Shown here: piece by piece, positions 9,072 to 18,447 of the stretch
Layout: every line of letters begins with the position of its first letter
Numbering within the stretch: the stretch's first letter is position 1
Assembly: GCA_965242795.1 (NCBI GenBank)
Contig: OZ251505.1
Coordinates: 3,658,001 to 3,722,000 of the forward strand
Direction of reading: 5' to 3'
Origin: Bin18 sp965242795
Lineage (GTDB): Bacteria; Desulfobacterota; Binatia; Bin18
Length of the DNA: 64,000 nucleotides
Program-made: the position numbers and the translations under genes
The notes under the pieces: generated by a model
What the model was told of the DNA's origin: nothing
What the model saw: the letters and a program-made list of their open reading frames with translations, nothing else
Databases searched by the model: none

Positions 9072-10121
9072 ATGGATCTCGCCGACTTCGACTACGATCT
9101 GCCACCGGCGTCGATCGCCCAGGAACCGGCGGCGCGGCGCGATGCTGCGCGCCTGCTGCGGCTCGGACGGGAGGACGGGGCGATCGCGCACCACCGCTTC
9201 GCCGACCTGCGGACCCTGCTGCCCGACGACTGCGTGCTCGTGCTGAACGATACGCGGGTCGTTCCGGCGCGGCTGCGCGGGCGCAAATCGACCGGCGGCA
9301 AGGTCGAACTGCTGCTCGTGCGGCGCCTCTCCGACGCGGCGCAGACGTGGCGGGTGATCTGCAGGGGTGCCGGGAACCAACGGGCCGGCGACCGCGTCAC
9401 GCTGGCCGGGGACCTGCGGGCGGAATGGGTGGCTGCGCCCGCGGACGGCGCAGGCGTCGTGCGGTTCTTTTCCGATACGGGGTCGGACGCGGACGGCGCC
9501 CGGCTGTTGGAACGCTATGGCGAGGCGCCGCTGCCCCCCTACATCAAGCGCCCGCCCGGCCCCGGTGCCGCGGACCGCGCGCGGTATCAGACCGTGTACG
9601 CCCGCGCCCCCGGTGCGGTCGCCGCGCCGACCGCGGGGCTGCACTTCACCCCGGAATTGCTGGCCGCGCTGGAGCGGGACGGCGTCACGCTGTGCTTCGT
9701 GACCCTGCACGTCGGTCCGGGCACCTTCCAGCCCGTGCGCACGGACCGGGTCGAGGCGCACCGCATGGCCGCGGAAGCCTACGACGTCGGCCCGACCGCG
9801 GCGCAGACCGTCAACGCGGCCAAAGCCCGCGGCCGCAAGGTGATCGCCGTCGGCACGACGACGACGCGCACGCTCGAAGCGGCGGCGCGCCATGACGGCC
9901 GGGTGCGGCCGGGTGCGGACGAGACCGATCTGTTCATCTACCCCGGCTTCCGCTTCCGCGTCGTGGACGGGCTGCTGACCAATTTCCATCTGCCGCGTTC
10001 GACGCTGCTGCTGCTCGTGTCGGCGCTGGCCGGCCGCGAACCCGTGCTGCACGCCTACGCCGAAGCGGTGCGCCGCGGCTACCGGTTCTACAGCTACGGG
10101 GACGCCATGCTGATCGTGTAG
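9072..10121 (+). CDS. queA: tRNA preQ1(34) S-adenosylmethionine ribosyltransferase-isomerase QueA
   Basis: 349 residues from ATG 9072 (MDLADFDYDLP). QueA transfers and isomerises the ribosyl group of AdoMet onto preQ1 in tRNA, forming epoxyqueuosine. Seen motifs: the N-terminal FDYDLPPASIAQEPAARRDAARL, VLNDTRVVPARL, the central GEAPLPPYI and TAGLHFTPELL, and the C-terminal TNFHLPRSTLLLLVSA and YRFYSYGDAMLI. Length and termini match the family. The next gene is tgt, which supplies its substrate tRNA, so the two form a queuosine pair. Confidence 0.97.
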   Translation: MDLADFDYDLPPASIAQEPAARRDAARLLRLGREDGAIAHHRFADLRTLLPDDCVLVLNDTRVVPARLRGRKSTGGKVELLLVRRLSDAAQTWRVICRGAGNQRAGDRVTLAGDLRAEWVAAPADGAGVVRFFSDTGSDADGARLLERYGEAPLPPYIKRPPGPGAADRARYQTVYARAPGAVAAPTAGLHFTPELLAALERDGVTLCFVTLHVGPGTFQPVRTDRVEAHRMAAEAYDVGPTAAQTVNAAKARGRKVIAVGTTTTRTLEAAARHDGRVRPGADETDLFIYPGFRFRVVDGLLTNFHLPRSTLLLLVSALAGREPVLHAYAEAVRRGYRFYSYGDAMLIV

Positions 10122-10150
10122 GCGCCGCGGGCGCGGCGGTTTCTTTCTCG
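10122..10150 (+). terminator. Possible intrinsic terminator after queA
   Basis: A GC stem CGCCGC (10123-10128) / GCGGCG (10133-10138) directly after the queA stop is followed by a T-rich stretch (GTTTCTTTCTCGTCTT). The T-run is interrupted, so strength is uncertain. A 141-base gap to tgt follows. Confidence 0.4.
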
Positions 10151-10262
10151 TCTTACAACGAAAGGCGCGGCGCCGCTCGGAGTTGCGGGGGGGTGGAAAA
10201 ACACATACAACGGCCCGGCGCCACACAGGCAGCGTCCCACGTTCTCCCCCTATTCCTCGTCC

Positions 10263-11411
10263 ATGTTCCAGTTCACGACGCGACACGCCGACCCCGGCAG
10301 CGGCGCCCGCCTCGGCACGTTGCGCACCGCGCACGGCGACGTGGCGACCCCCGCGTTCATGCCGGTCGCCACGCAGGGGACGGTCAAGTCCATGACTCCG
10401 CAGGACGTGCGCGCGAGCGGCGCCGAGATGCTGCTCGCCAATGCCTATCATCTGTCTCTGCGTCCGGGCGCCGAGGTGGTCGAACGGGCCGGCGGGTTGC
10501 ACGCCTTCATGGGCTGGGACGGCGCGATCCTGACCGACAGCGGCGGCTACCAGGTGTTCAGCCTGCACTCGTTGTGCAAGGTCTCCGAAGACGGCGTCGA
10601 GTTCCGCTCGCATCTCGACGGCTCGCGGCGCCGGCTCACGCCCGAAAGCGTCGTCCACACCCAGGAGGCGCTCGGCGTGGACGTGGCGATGGTGCTGGAC
10701 GAGTGCGCGCCGGCCTCGGTCGACGCCGCGGAAGCCCGCCGCGCCGCGGAATTGACGCTGCGCTGGGCGCGGCGGTCGCTGGCCGCGCAACGGCGGCCCG
10801 AGCAAGCCTTGTTCGCCATCGTGCAGGGCGGGGTGTACCCGGACCTGCGCGAGGAGAACGCCTGCGCGCTGGCCGCACTCGATTTCCCCGGCTACGCGGT
10901 CGGCGGCCTGAGCGTGGGCGAGGACCCGCGGCTGACGCGCGAGGTGGCCGCGCACACCGTCCGATTTCTGCCCGACGCGGCCCCGCGCTATTTCATGGGC
11001 GTCGGCACCCCGGAACAACTCGTGCGCTACGTGGCGTTGGGCTTCGACCTGTTCGACTGCGTGATCCCGACGCGTAACGCGCGCAACGGCACGCTGTTCT
11101 GCCGCGCGGGCAAGATCAACATCCGCCGGGCACAATACGCCGCGGACCCGCGCCCGGTCGAGGACGACTGCCCGTGCTACGCCTGCCGCCGGTTTTCCCG
11201 GGCGTATCTCCGTCACTTGGCCGTGGCCGGCGAACTGCTCTCCGCGCGCCTCAACACGCTGCACAACCTGTATTTCTACCAGCGCCTGATGCGTGACATG
11301 CGTGACGCGCTGGCCGCGGGCCGGTTCGCGGCGTTCGCGCGCGCCTTTCTCGAATCGTCCGACTCCGACAACGCACCGGACGCCCGTCCGCCCCGAGAGG
11401 AACCCGCATGA
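10263..11411 (+). CDS. tgt: tRNA-guanine transglycosylase Tgt
   Basis: 382 residues. It swaps guanine 34 for preQ1 in tRNAs with GUN anticodons. The catalytic aspartates are D92 in TDSGGYQVF and D265 in FDCVIPTRNARNG. The zinc ligands are C303, C305, C308 and H334. Other family text: ANAYHLSLRPG and VGGLSVGE. The stop codon overlaps the yajC start (ATGA at 11408-11411), indicating translational coupling in the widely conserved tgt-yajC-secDF order. Confidence 0.98.
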   Translation: MFQFTTRHADPGSGARLGTLRTAHGDVATPAFMPVATQGTVKSMTPQDVRASGAEMLLANAYHLSLRPGAEVVERAGGLHAFMGWDGAILTDSGGYQVFSLHSLCKVSEDGVEFRSHLDGSRRRLTPESVVHTQEALGVDVAMVLDECAPASVDAAEARRAAELTLRWARRSLAAQRRPEQALFAIVQGGVYPDLREENACALAALDFPGYAVGGLSVGEDPRLTREVAAHTVRFLPDAAPRYFMGVGTPEQLVRYVALGFDLFDCVIPTRNARNGTLFCRAGKINIRRAQYAADPRPVEDDCPCYACRRFSRAYLRHLAVAGELLSARLNTLHNLYFYQRLMRDMRDALAAGRFAAFARAFLESSDSDNAPDARPPREEPA

Positions 11412-11761
11412 CCAGTCTCGCCTTCGCGCAAACCGCTGCCGAGCCGGCCGGTCCCGGCCCGCTGGTGCAGTTTCTGCCGCTCGTCCTCATCTTCGTCGTC
11501 TTCTACTTCCTGTTGATCCGGCCCCAGCAGCAGAAGGCCAAGGCCCACCGCCAACTCCTGGCCGACCTCAAACGCAACGACGAGGTCGTGACCGCCGGCG
11601 GACTCCACGGGCGCATTCTGGAGTTGGGCGACACCGTCGTGACTCTGGAACTCGCCCAGAACGTCCGCGTCCGCGTCGAGCGCTCCAAGATCGAAACCAC
11701 GGCCGCCGCCGGGACCGGGAAGAAGGCCGGTGCGGCGTCCAAGTCCGGCAAGGACAAATAG
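11408..11761 (+). CDS. yajC: Sec translocon accessory protein YajC
   Basis: 117 residues: a single membrane helix (about 23-38, VLIFVVFYFLLIRPQQQKAK) and a soluble domain with NDEVVTAGGLHGRI. YajC associates with SecDF and YidC in the inner membrane. It starts inside the tgt stop codon and is followed after 20 bases by secD. Confidence 0.96.
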   Translation: MTSLAFAQTAAEPAGPGPLVQFLPLVLIFVVFYFLLIRPQQQKAKAHRQLLADLKRNDEVVTAGGLHGRILELGDTVVTLELAQNVRVRVERSKIETTAAAGTGKKAGAASKSGKDK

Positions 11762-11781
11762 GGCCGCATCGAGGACGAAGC

Positions 11782-13350
11782 ATGCCGCGCAGCCTGCGTT
11801 ACCGCCTGCTGCTGATCGCGGGGCTCGCGGTCTGGGGCAGCCTGTATCTCGTGCCGTCGTTCCGGTCCGCACTGCCCGGCTGGTGGCCGCCGTTCCTGCC
11901 CTCGCACCAGATCCGGCTGGGGCTGGACCTGCGCGGCGGGACCTATCTGTTGCTGAGCGTGGACCTGGAGAAGGCCGTGGAGAACAGTGTGGACCGCTAC
12001 GCCCAAGAGGTGCGCCAAGCCCTGGCCGAAGAAGGCGTAGCCAACGTGCGGATCCGGCGCGAGGGCCGCGCCTTGCGCATCACGGTCGAAGCGGAGACCG
12101 ACCGCGCGACCACGCGCGAGGTGCTCGACGCCCGCTTCCCCATTCTGGAACCGCGCACCGCGGTCGGCACCAGCCCGGACATCGTGGTCGATCTCGACCG
12201 CCGGCAGATCGACGCCCTGCACGAGTACGCCGTGGACCAGTCGCTGGAGACCATCCGCAACCGGGTGGACCAGTTCGGTGTGGCCGAGCCGACCATTCAG
12301 CGGCAGGGCACCCGGAACATCCTGGTCCAGTTGCCCGGCATCCAGGACCCGGAACGCGCCAAGGAACTGATCGGCAAGACCGCGCTCCTGGAGTTCAAGC
12401 TGGTCGCCGAGGAAGAGGCCGGCTCCGTCGAAACCGAGACCCTGACCGGCCAGGACCGCGACCCGCTGTCCGGGGAGATCACCCGCACCGAATACACCCT
12501 GGAGCGCGAGGCGCTGCTGACCGGCGACGGGGTGGCGGACGCGCGCGTGCGGCCCAGCGTGGACATCGAAGGGCCGTACGTCGAGTTGATCCTGAGCGAC
12601 CGCGGGGCCGACGTCTTCGAAGAAGTCACCGGGGCCAACGTCGGGCGGCGGCTGGCGATCATCCTGGACAACACCGTGTACTCGGCGCCGGTCATCCGCG
12701 ACCGGATCGGCGGCGGGCGCGCGTCCATCACGGGCGGCTTCGACATCAGCGAGGCGCGCGACTTGGCCATCGTGCTGCGCGCCGGCGCCCTGCCCGCGCC
12801 GGTGACGATCGCCGAGGAACGCACGGTCGGCCCGTCGCTGGGACGCGACTCCATCGCGCAGGGCACGCGGTCGTTCATCGTCGGCGGGGTCGTGGTGCTG
12901 CTGTTCATGGTCGCCTACTACAATCTGGCCGGCGTGCTGGCCGACGTGGCCCTGGGGCTGAACGTCCTGCTGCTGCTGGCCGCGCTGGCCATGTTCGACG
13001 CCACGCTGACGCTGCCGGGCATCGCCGGCATCGTGTTGACGGTCGGCATGGCCGTGGACGCCAACGTGCTGATCAACGAGCGCATGCGCGAGGAAGTCCG
13101 CCTCGGCAAGGGCGCCCGGGCCGCGGTCGAGTCGGGCTACGAACGCGCCCTGCCGGCCATCTTCGACTCGAACATCACGACGTTCCTGTCGGGCCTGATC
13201 CTGTTCCAGTTCGGCTCGGGTCCGATCAAGGGGTTCGCCGTCACGCTGTGCATCGGCATCGTCAGCACGGTGTTCACCACCGTGTTCTGCACGCGCGCGG
13301 TGTACGACTATTGTCTGGTCCGCCGGCGGCTGACCCGCCTGAGCATCTGA
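11782..13350 (+). CDS. secD: Protein translocase subunit SecD
   Basis: 522 residues from ATG 11782. An N-terminal helix (about 8-25) is followed by the conserved LGLDLRGGTYLLLSVD at about residue 50. A large periplasmic P1 region includes TIRNRVDQFGVAEPTIQRQG, and the C-terminal five-helix RND-type domain contains DANVLINERMREE. SecD uses the proton motive force to help pull proteins through SecYEG. secF follows 28 bases downstream. Intact. Confidence 0.97.
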   Translation: MPRSLRYRLLLIAGLAVWGSLYLVPSFRSALPGWWPPFLPSHQIRLGLDLRGGTYLLLSVDLEKAVENSVDRYAQEVRQALAEEGVANVRIRREGRALRITVEAETDRATTREVLDARFPILEPRTAVGTSPDIVVDLDRRQIDALHEYAVDQSLETIRNRVDQFGVAEPTIQRQGTRNILVQLPGIQDPERAKELIGKTALLEFKLVAEEEAGSVETETLTGQDRDPLSGEITRTEYTLEREALLTGDGVADARVRPSVDIEGPYVELILSDRGADVFEEVTGANVGRRLAIILDNTVYSAPVIRDRIGGGRASITGGFDISEARDLAIVLRAGALPAPVTIAEERTVGPSLGRDSIAQGTRSFIVGGVVVLLFMVAYYNLAGVLADVALGLNVLLLLAALAMFDATLTLPGIAGIVLTVGMAVDANVLINERMREEVRLGKGARAAVESGYERALPAIFDSNITTFLSGLILFQFGSGPIKGFAVTLCIGIVSTVFTTVFCTRAVYDYCLVRRRLTRLSI

Positions 13351-13378
13351 GCCGGGCGCGCCGCCGAGGGAAACGGAC

Positions 13379-14281
13379 ATGGAACTGATTCGCGCCGACA
13401 CCCGCATCGACTTCCTGCACTACGCCAAGGCCGCGGCCGTGGTGTCGGCCTGCGTGATCCTGCTCGGCGCGGCCACGCTGTGGTATCGCGGCGGGCTGAA
13501 CTACGGCGTGGATTTCGCGGGCGGCACGATCGTGCACGTCAAATTCGCCGTGGCGACCGACGCGGCCGGCATCCGCGCGGTCGTGTCCGAGACCGGCATT
13601 TCCGACGTCACCGTCCAGGACTTCGGCCAGAACGGGGACGAATTCCTGATCCGCATCCCCAAGTCCGAGACCGGCGCCGAGAATTATTCCAACCGCATCC
13701 GCGAGCGGCTGCAGATCGGGTTCGGGCCGGAGGCGTTCGACGTCCGGCGCGTGGAGAGCGTCGGCCCGCGGGTCGGGCGCGACCTGCGCCGCAAGGGCAT
13801 TCTGGCCGTGGTGTTCGCCACGCTCATGATGGGCGGCTACATCGCCTTCCGGTTCGAGCCGCGCTTCGGCCTCGGCGCGGGCGTGGCGCTCATCCACGAC
13901 GTGCTGGTGACGACGACCGCGCTGGTGATCGCCGACGTCGAGTTCGACTTGACGGTGGTGGCCGCGCTGCTGACCGTCATCGGCTATTCGGTCAACGACA
14001 CGGTGATCGTGTGCGACCGCGTGCGCGAGAACATGCGCAAGCTGCGCCGCGAACCCCTGCGCACGATCATCAACCGCAGCATCAACGAGACCCTCAGCCG
14101 CACCGTGATTACGACCGGCACCGTGCTGATGGTCATCCTGGCGCTGTTCTTTCTGGGCGGCTCGGTGATCCACGCGTTCGCCCTGGTGTTGCTGGTCGGC
14201 ATGACGGTCGGCACGTATTCGTCGATCTACGTGGCGAGCCCGGTCGTCCTGTTGTGGGAGAAGCAGCGCACCCGGCGGTGA
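13379..14281 (+). CDS. secF: Protein translocase subunit SecF
   Basis: 300 residues. The first helix (about 18-38) precedes the LNYGVDFAGGTIVHVKF motif. A short periplasmic domain and a five-helix block follow, with SVNDTVIVCDRVREN and the RTVITTGTVLMVIL segment. It pairs with SecD in the translocase. A 182-base gap without a gene follows. Confidence 0.97.
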   Translation: MELIRADTRIDFLHYAKAAAVVSACVILLGAATLWYRGGLNYGVDFAGGTIVHVKFAVATDAAGIRAVVSETGISDVTVQDFGQNGDEFLIRIPKSETGAENYSNRIRERLQIGFGPEAFDVRRVESVGPRVGRDLRRKGILAVVFATLMMGGYIAFRFEPRFGLGAGVALIHDVLVTTTALVIADVEFDLTVVAALLTVIGYSVNDTVIVCDRVRENMRKLRREPLRTIINRSINETLSRTVITTGTVLMVILALFFLGGSVIHAFALVLLVGMTVGTYSSIYVASPVVLLWEKQRTRR

Positions 14282-14463
14282 TCCCCCGCGGTCTGCCCAT
14301 CGGACCCCGTCCGAGTCCCGATCCGGCCAGTCCCGGCCTCCGGCAAACGGCACTAACCCTGCGGAATTACACGGACATTGACGACGTTCGGACGGTGTGA
14401 AAAGCTCCGCCCGCCAATCGCGGCGCGGTGGAGAGACGTTACGGGCGCTGGAAGAACGGGGAG

Positions 14464-15135
14464 ATGAGCGTGCTGGCAGACAACGACGGGCGTGACGCCG
14501 CGCACGCGCACGAGAGCAAGATCTACTCCGAGTTCTCCCACCTGTACGACAGCATTTTCGCGCGCTTCTTCACCGACCGGATCACCTCGGTCGTCCGGGA
14601 CCTGGACATCCGGCCGGGCGCGCAGGTGCTGGAGGTCGGCGTCGGAACCGGCCTGTCCATGCCGGCGTACCCGGCGCACTGTACCGTGACCGGCATTGAT
14701 CTGGCACCCGACATGCTGGAGCGCGCCCACCAACGCGCGGTCGAAAACGACTGGCGGCACTTCCGCCTGCTGGCCATGGACGCGATGGCCCTCGACTTTC
14801 CGGACGATGCGTTCGATTACGTGAACGCGTTCCACGTCATCAGCGTGGTCCCCGACCCGGTGCGCATGATGCGCGAGATCCACCGCGTCTGCAAACCGCA
14901 TGGCAAGATCACGATCATCAACCATTTCCGATCGACCAAGCCGCTCATCGGCCCGCTCGTCGGCGCGCTCGACCCGATCACCCGCCGCCTGGGCTGGAGC
15001 GCCTCGCTAGGGCTCGCCCAGGCGTTCGCCGGCGTGCCCGTGCGCATCGACCGGCGCTTCAAGACGCATCCGTTGTCGCTGTTCACCGTCGTGCTGGCCG
15101 AAAATCTGACGGCCGGCGCGCTCACGGCGGACTGA
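14464..15135 (+). CDS. Class I SAM methyltransferase, phosphatidylethanolamine N-methyltransferase-like
   Basis: 223 residues from ATG 14464; a GTG at 14470 has better spacing from GGGGAG and is a possible true start. The Rossmann motif I is VLEVGVGTGLSMP, with GIDLAPDML (motif II region) and the YVNAFHVISVVPDP stretch, then ITIINHFRSTKPLIG, wording close to Rhodobacter-type PmtA that makes phosphatidylcholine by methylating phosphatidylethanolamine. Small-molecule specificity is inferred from similarity only. It stands alone and converges with the phosphodiesterase gene. Confidence 0.75.
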   Translation: MSVLADNDGRDAAHAHESKIYSEFSHLYDSIFARFFTDRITSVVRDLDIRPGAQVLEVGVGTGLSMPAYPAHCTVTGIDLAPDMLERAHQRAVENDWRHFRLLAMDAMALDFPDDAFDYVNAFHVISVVPDPVRMMREIHRVCKPHGKITIINHFRSTKPLIGPLVGALDPITRRLGWSASLGLAQAFAGVPVRIDRRFKTHPLSLFTVVLAENLTAGALTAD

Positions 15136-15247
15136 GCGCGGAGACCCGATTCTCCCTGCACGAAAGTTCCCGGCCGGTCAGCGCGGGGTCGCCGGCTGTG
15201 GTGCGGTCTTCGGAGAAGCGGACGCCGTCGGATTCGTGGCCGGGGGA

Positions 15248-15280
15248 CCCTCTCCCCAGCCCGCTCCCAGAGGGAGAGGG
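15248..15280. repeat. Inverted repeat between convergent genes
   Basis: Arms CCCTCTCCC (15248-15256) and GGGAGAGGG (15272-15280) with a 15-base loop lie between two convergent genes. No T-run follows, so a terminator role is only possible. Confidence 0.45.
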
Positions 15281-15330
15281 GATAGGAGGGGAGTGGGGAG
15301 GAAGTCCGTCGGGGATTTCGGATTGCGACG

Positions 15331-16032
15331 TTACCGGCCGAGGGCTTCGAGGAGCAGGTGCGGGAAATCGACCGTCATGCCGTCCACGCCGGCGTCGATC
15401 GCGGCCCGCATCGTCTGCGCGTCCTTGATCCCCCACGCGCGCACTTCCAGCCCCGCGGCCTTCCAGTCCGCCACGAGGCCGCGGGACAGGAACGGGGCCG
15501 GCGGACAGATCTGGTCCAACCCCGCGTCCAGGACGCGCCGCGTCGTTTCCGGTTCGGCGTCGATGGTGAGCGACCCGACCTTGGCGGCGGGCGCGTGGCG
15601 TTTCAGATTCTCCACGATCGAAAAGAAGAAGGACGAGAAGGTCACGTCCGCCAGCAGGCCCGACTCCCGCACCATCTCCAGGACGCGGAGTTCGACGCCG
15701 GCCTGCTTGACTTCGAGCACGAAACGGGTGCGCGTGGCGTACCGCTCCAGCGTCTCGGACAGGAGCGGTACGCGGGCGCCGGCGAACTCGGCCCCGAACC
15801 ACGCCCCGGCGTCCAATTCCCGCACGACCGCCCACGGCGTGTCGAACACTTTGCCGGTCCCGTTCGTCGTGCGGCTCAGGTCGGCGTCGTGGAGCAGCAC
15901 GAGCCGGCCGTCGCGCGTGGCGTGCACGTCGGTTTCGATGGCATCGACGCCGATGGCGAGCGCCCGGTCGAAGCTCGCCCAGGTGTTTTCCGGGGCGAGC
16001 GCCGCGGCCCCACGATGACCGATCACCTGCAT
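15331..16032 (-). CDS. Glycerophosphodiester phosphodiesterase
   Basis: 233 residues. The family signature is at the N-terminus: HRGAAALAPENTWASF, then AIETDVHATRDGRLVLLHDADLSRTT, supplying the metal-binding Glu/Asp and the catalytic histidines. It hydrolyses deacylated phospholipids to glycerol-3-phosphate and an alcohol. No signal peptide is seen, so a cytoplasmic (UgpQ-like) form is likely. The end PHLLLEALGR matches the barrel's last helix. It lies 49 bases downstream of the first acyl-CoA dehydrogenase gene on the same strand. Confidence 0.93.
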   Translation of the reverse strand: MQVIGHRGAAALAPENTWASFDRALAIGVDAIETDVHATRDGRLVLLHDADLSRTTNGTGKVFDTPWAVVRELDAGAWFGAEFAGARVPLLSETLERYATRTRFVLEVKQAGVELRVLEMVRESGLLADVTFSSFFFSIVENLKRHAPAAKVGSLTIDAEPETTRRVLDAGLDQICPPAPFLSRGLVADWKAAGLEVRAWGIKDAQTMRAAIDAGVDGMTVDFPHLLLEALGR

Positions 16033-16081
16033 CCGTTCGCCCGAAACTCCACCGAACGTGCGTCGCGCGCGGACCGCCGCG

Positions 16082-17314
16082 TCAATTCAACTCGCTGCTG
16101 GAATAGCCCAGGATGCGGCGGGCGATGATGAGCAGATTGATCTGTTGGGTGCCTTCGTAGATGTCGCTGATCTTGGCGTCGCGCATCCATTTCTCCAATA
16201 GGTTCTTGCGCGAGTAGCCCAGCGGGCCGAGCAGTTCGACCGCCTTCTGGGTGACCTGCGTCACCATGCGGCCGGCCTTGGCCTTGGCCATGGACGCTTC
16301 GAGGCTGTTGTGCAGCCCCTGGTCCAGCATCCACGCCGCCCGCCACGTGAGCAGCCGCGCGGCCTGCAGGCCGGCTTCGAGGTCCATGAAGTCACGTTCC
16401 AGCGTGGTCAGTCCGGTCGTCGGCGTGGTGTAGCGGATGGTGACGCCTTCCCGCTCGAACGTCTCGCGCAGAAAATCCACCGCGGCGCGCGCCACCCCGA
16501 TCGCGCTGGCGGCGACCAGCGGGCGCGTCGCGTCGAACGTCGCCATGACGCCCCGAAACCCCTGCGTGGACTGCTTGACCTCGGGGCTGCCCAGAATGTT
16601 GTCGTGCGGAATCCGGCAGTCGTCGAACACGAGCATGGCGGTATCCGAGGCGCGGATGCCCATCTTGTCCTCAACCTTGGCGACGGTCATGCCCGGCGTA
16701 TGGTGATCCACCACGAAGGCTTTGATACCCGCGCGGCCGGCGGCCGGGTCGACCGTGGCCCAGACCACGACGAAGCCGTCCGACTTCTCCGCGGCCATCA
16801 GCCCGCTGGTGCAGAAGATCTTGGTGCCGTTCAGCACCCACTCGTCGCCATCGCGGACCGCGCGGGTCGTGATCGCGGCCGAGTCCGAGCCGCAGCCCGG
16901 CTCGGTAATCGCCATGGCGCCCCACTTCGGCGCGCCCTCCCGGAAGCGCGAGAGAAAGCGTTTCTTCTGTTCCGGCGTGCCGGCCGCGGCGACCGCGGCC
17001 CCGCCCAAGCCGGGATGGGGAATGCTGAGGTACAGGCCCACGTCGCCCCACGACAGTTCTTCGACCAGCACCGCAGTGCGTACGGTGCGTTCCGGCGCAG
17101 GTTGCCCGGTGCGCTGCGGGCCCGGCTCGGGCGCGGCTTGCCCGGCGCCGGCCAGGTTCTTGGCCGCGCCCCACATCATGTGCAGCCACTCGGTCGGCTT
17201 TTCGTGCTCGCGCTCGTCGTATTCGCGCGAGATCGGCCGCATGGTGCCGCTGGCGACCGCGTGCATGAGTTCGCGTTGCTTGCGCGTTCCTTCGGACAAG
17301 GCGAAATCGATCAT
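16082..17314 (-). CDS. Acyl-CoA dehydrogenase (A)
   Basis: 410 residues from ATG 17314. A FAD enzyme that introduces a 2,3-double bond into an acyl-CoA. Signatures: GAMAITEPGCGSD (FAD/substrate loop), WVLNGTKIFCTSG, MGIRASDTAMLVFDDCRIP, and ISDIYEGTQQINLLIIARR carrying the catalytic-type Glu. A Pro/Gly/Ala-rich stretch at about residues 56-75 (GQAAPEPGPQ...) is an insertion next to the start of the family core. Substrate is unknown. It lies 47 bases behind a second acyl-CoA dehydrogenase gene on the same strand, which suggests a co-transcribed pair. Confidence 0.92.
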   Translation of the reverse strand: MIDFALSEGTRKQRELMHAVASGTMRPISREYDEREHEKPTEWLHMMWGAAKNLAGAGQAAPEPGPQRTGQPAPERTVRTAVLVEELSWGDVGLYLSIPHPGLGGAAVAAAGTPEQKKRFLSRFREGAPKWGAMAITEPGCGSDSAAITTRAVRDGDEWVLNGTKIFCTSGLMAAEKSDGFVVVWATVDPAAGRAGIKAFVVDHHTPGMTVAKVEDKMGIRASDTAMLVFDDCRIPHDNILGSPEVKQSTQGFRGVMATFDATRPLVAASAIGVARAAVDFLRETFEREGVTIRYTTPTTGLTTLERDFMDLEAGLQAARLLTWRAAWMLDQGLHNSLEASMAKAKAGRMVTQVTQKAVELLGPLGYSRKNLLEKWMRDAKISDIYEGTQQINLLIIARRILGYSSSELN

Positions 17315-17361
17315 GGGTCGGCCTCGCTCGGTCGGGGCACCGCGGGTCGGCGCCGGGTTCG

Positions 17362-18447
17362 TCAGACGGTCGCGATCCCCTCGAAGGCGGCGAAACCGCG
17401 GGCGTTGCGCAACCAGCGCTCCACCGGATGGTCGCGGACATAGCCGTGTCCGCCGAGCGTCTGGACCGCGTCGTCGGTCACGCCGAGCACCATGTCGGCG
17501 GCGTAGTTCTTCGCCAGACACGCCTCGCGGGTCGCATCGGCGCCTCGGTCGATCTTCCAGGCCGCTTCCCAGACGAGCAGACGGGTCGCGTCGATCTCCA
17601 TCGCCATCTCGGCCAGCATGAAGGCAATCGCCTGCTTCCGGGCAATGGCGACGCCGAAGGCTTTGCGTTCCTTGGCGTAGTCGCGCGCGTATTCGTAGGC
17701 CGCGCGGGCCACGCCGACCGCCAGCGCGCCCAACGCCACGCGGCAGCGGTTCGAGCCGGTCTGCACGTCTCCGGGCAACCGTGCCGCGGCGGGAACGCGG
17801 CATTCTTCGAGGCGGACTTCATAGGTCGCCAGCGCCTTGAGGCCCATGTTCTTTTCGCGCTCGACGACGGTGAGTCCCGGCGTTCCCTGCGGCACCAGGA
17901 AGGCGGCCGCGGCGTCGCCGGTGCGCGCATGGACGAGCAGGTGGGCGGCATCGGGCGCCAGCGGCACGAAGCATTTGTGTCCGTCGAGCACGAACGCCCC
18001 GCCGCGTGGCTCCGCGGCCGCGTGCAAGGCGTTGGGATCGAACCCGAAGCGCGGCTCCACCAGCGCCGCGGTGCCCGCGGTGAATCGCGCGCCGGCGTAA
18101 GTGCGGAGAACCTGGGTCTTCTGTTCGTCGCTGCCCAGCGTCAGCACGGGCACGGTCACGAGTTGGGGGGCCAGCACGTGCAGGGCGACCGACAGGTCGC
18201 CCCAGGCGAGGGCTTCGGCGATCAGCGTGCCGGTGACGGCCGATGGGTCGGCGGTCGCGGCGCCGCCGTACGCTTCGGGAATCGTGCTCTGGACCAAGCC
18301 GAGTCGCCACGCCTGCTCAATCAACGCATCGGGAATTGCGCCCGACTCGTCCGCGTCGTGGGCCGCGGGCCGGACGTGATCCCGGGCAAAATCGGAGACC
18401 GTCTCCTGGATGAGTCGTTGTTCCTCGGTCGGGGTGAAACCAAGCAT
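17362..18447 (-). CDS. Acyl-CoA dehydrogenase (B), short C-terminus
   Basis: 361 residues from ATG 18447. The family core is present (LDGHKCFVPLAPDA, NMGLKALATYEVRLEECRVP, ERKAFGVAIARKQAIAF, TLGGHGYVRDHPVERWLRNA). The usual acidic FAD-loop motif ITEPxxGSD is replaced by ALVEPRFGFDP. The protein stops at AFEGIATV, right where IYEGT would be followed by another 20 residues in typical members. Tandem genes with such divergent partners often encode heterotetrameric acyl-CoA dehydrogenases; that A and B form one enzyme is inference. Confidence 0.88.
   Translation of the reverse strand: MLGFTPTEEQRLIQETVSDFARDHVRPAAHDADESGAIPDALIEQAWRLGLVQSTIPEAYGGAATADPSAVTGTLIAEALAWGDLSVALHVLAPQLVTVPVLTLGSDEQKTQVLRTYAGARFTAGTAALVEPRFGFDPNALHAAAEPRGGAFVLDGHKCFVPLAPDAAHLLVHARTGDAAAAFLVPQGTPGLTVVEREKNMGLKALATYEVRLEECRVPAAARLPGDVQTGSNRCRVALGALAVGVARAAYEYARDYAKERKAFGVAIARKQAIAFMLAEMAMEIDATRLLVWEAAWKIDRGADATREACLAKNYAADMVLGVTDDAVQTLGGHGYVRDHPVERWLRNARGFAAFEGIATV

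Noticed and set aside
10122..10262. Possible preQ1 riboswitch ahead of tgt
   Set aside because: The gap contains a terminator-like hairpin but no preQ1 aptamer pattern (C-rich loop with A-rich tail) that I can recognise.
8781..11264. Minus-strand open frame of 827 codons
   Set aside because: Antisense shadow of slipin, queA and tgt, with no recognisable domain.
11503..13407. Minus-strand open frame of 634 codons
   Set aside because: Antisense shadow of yajC and secD; low-complexity composition.
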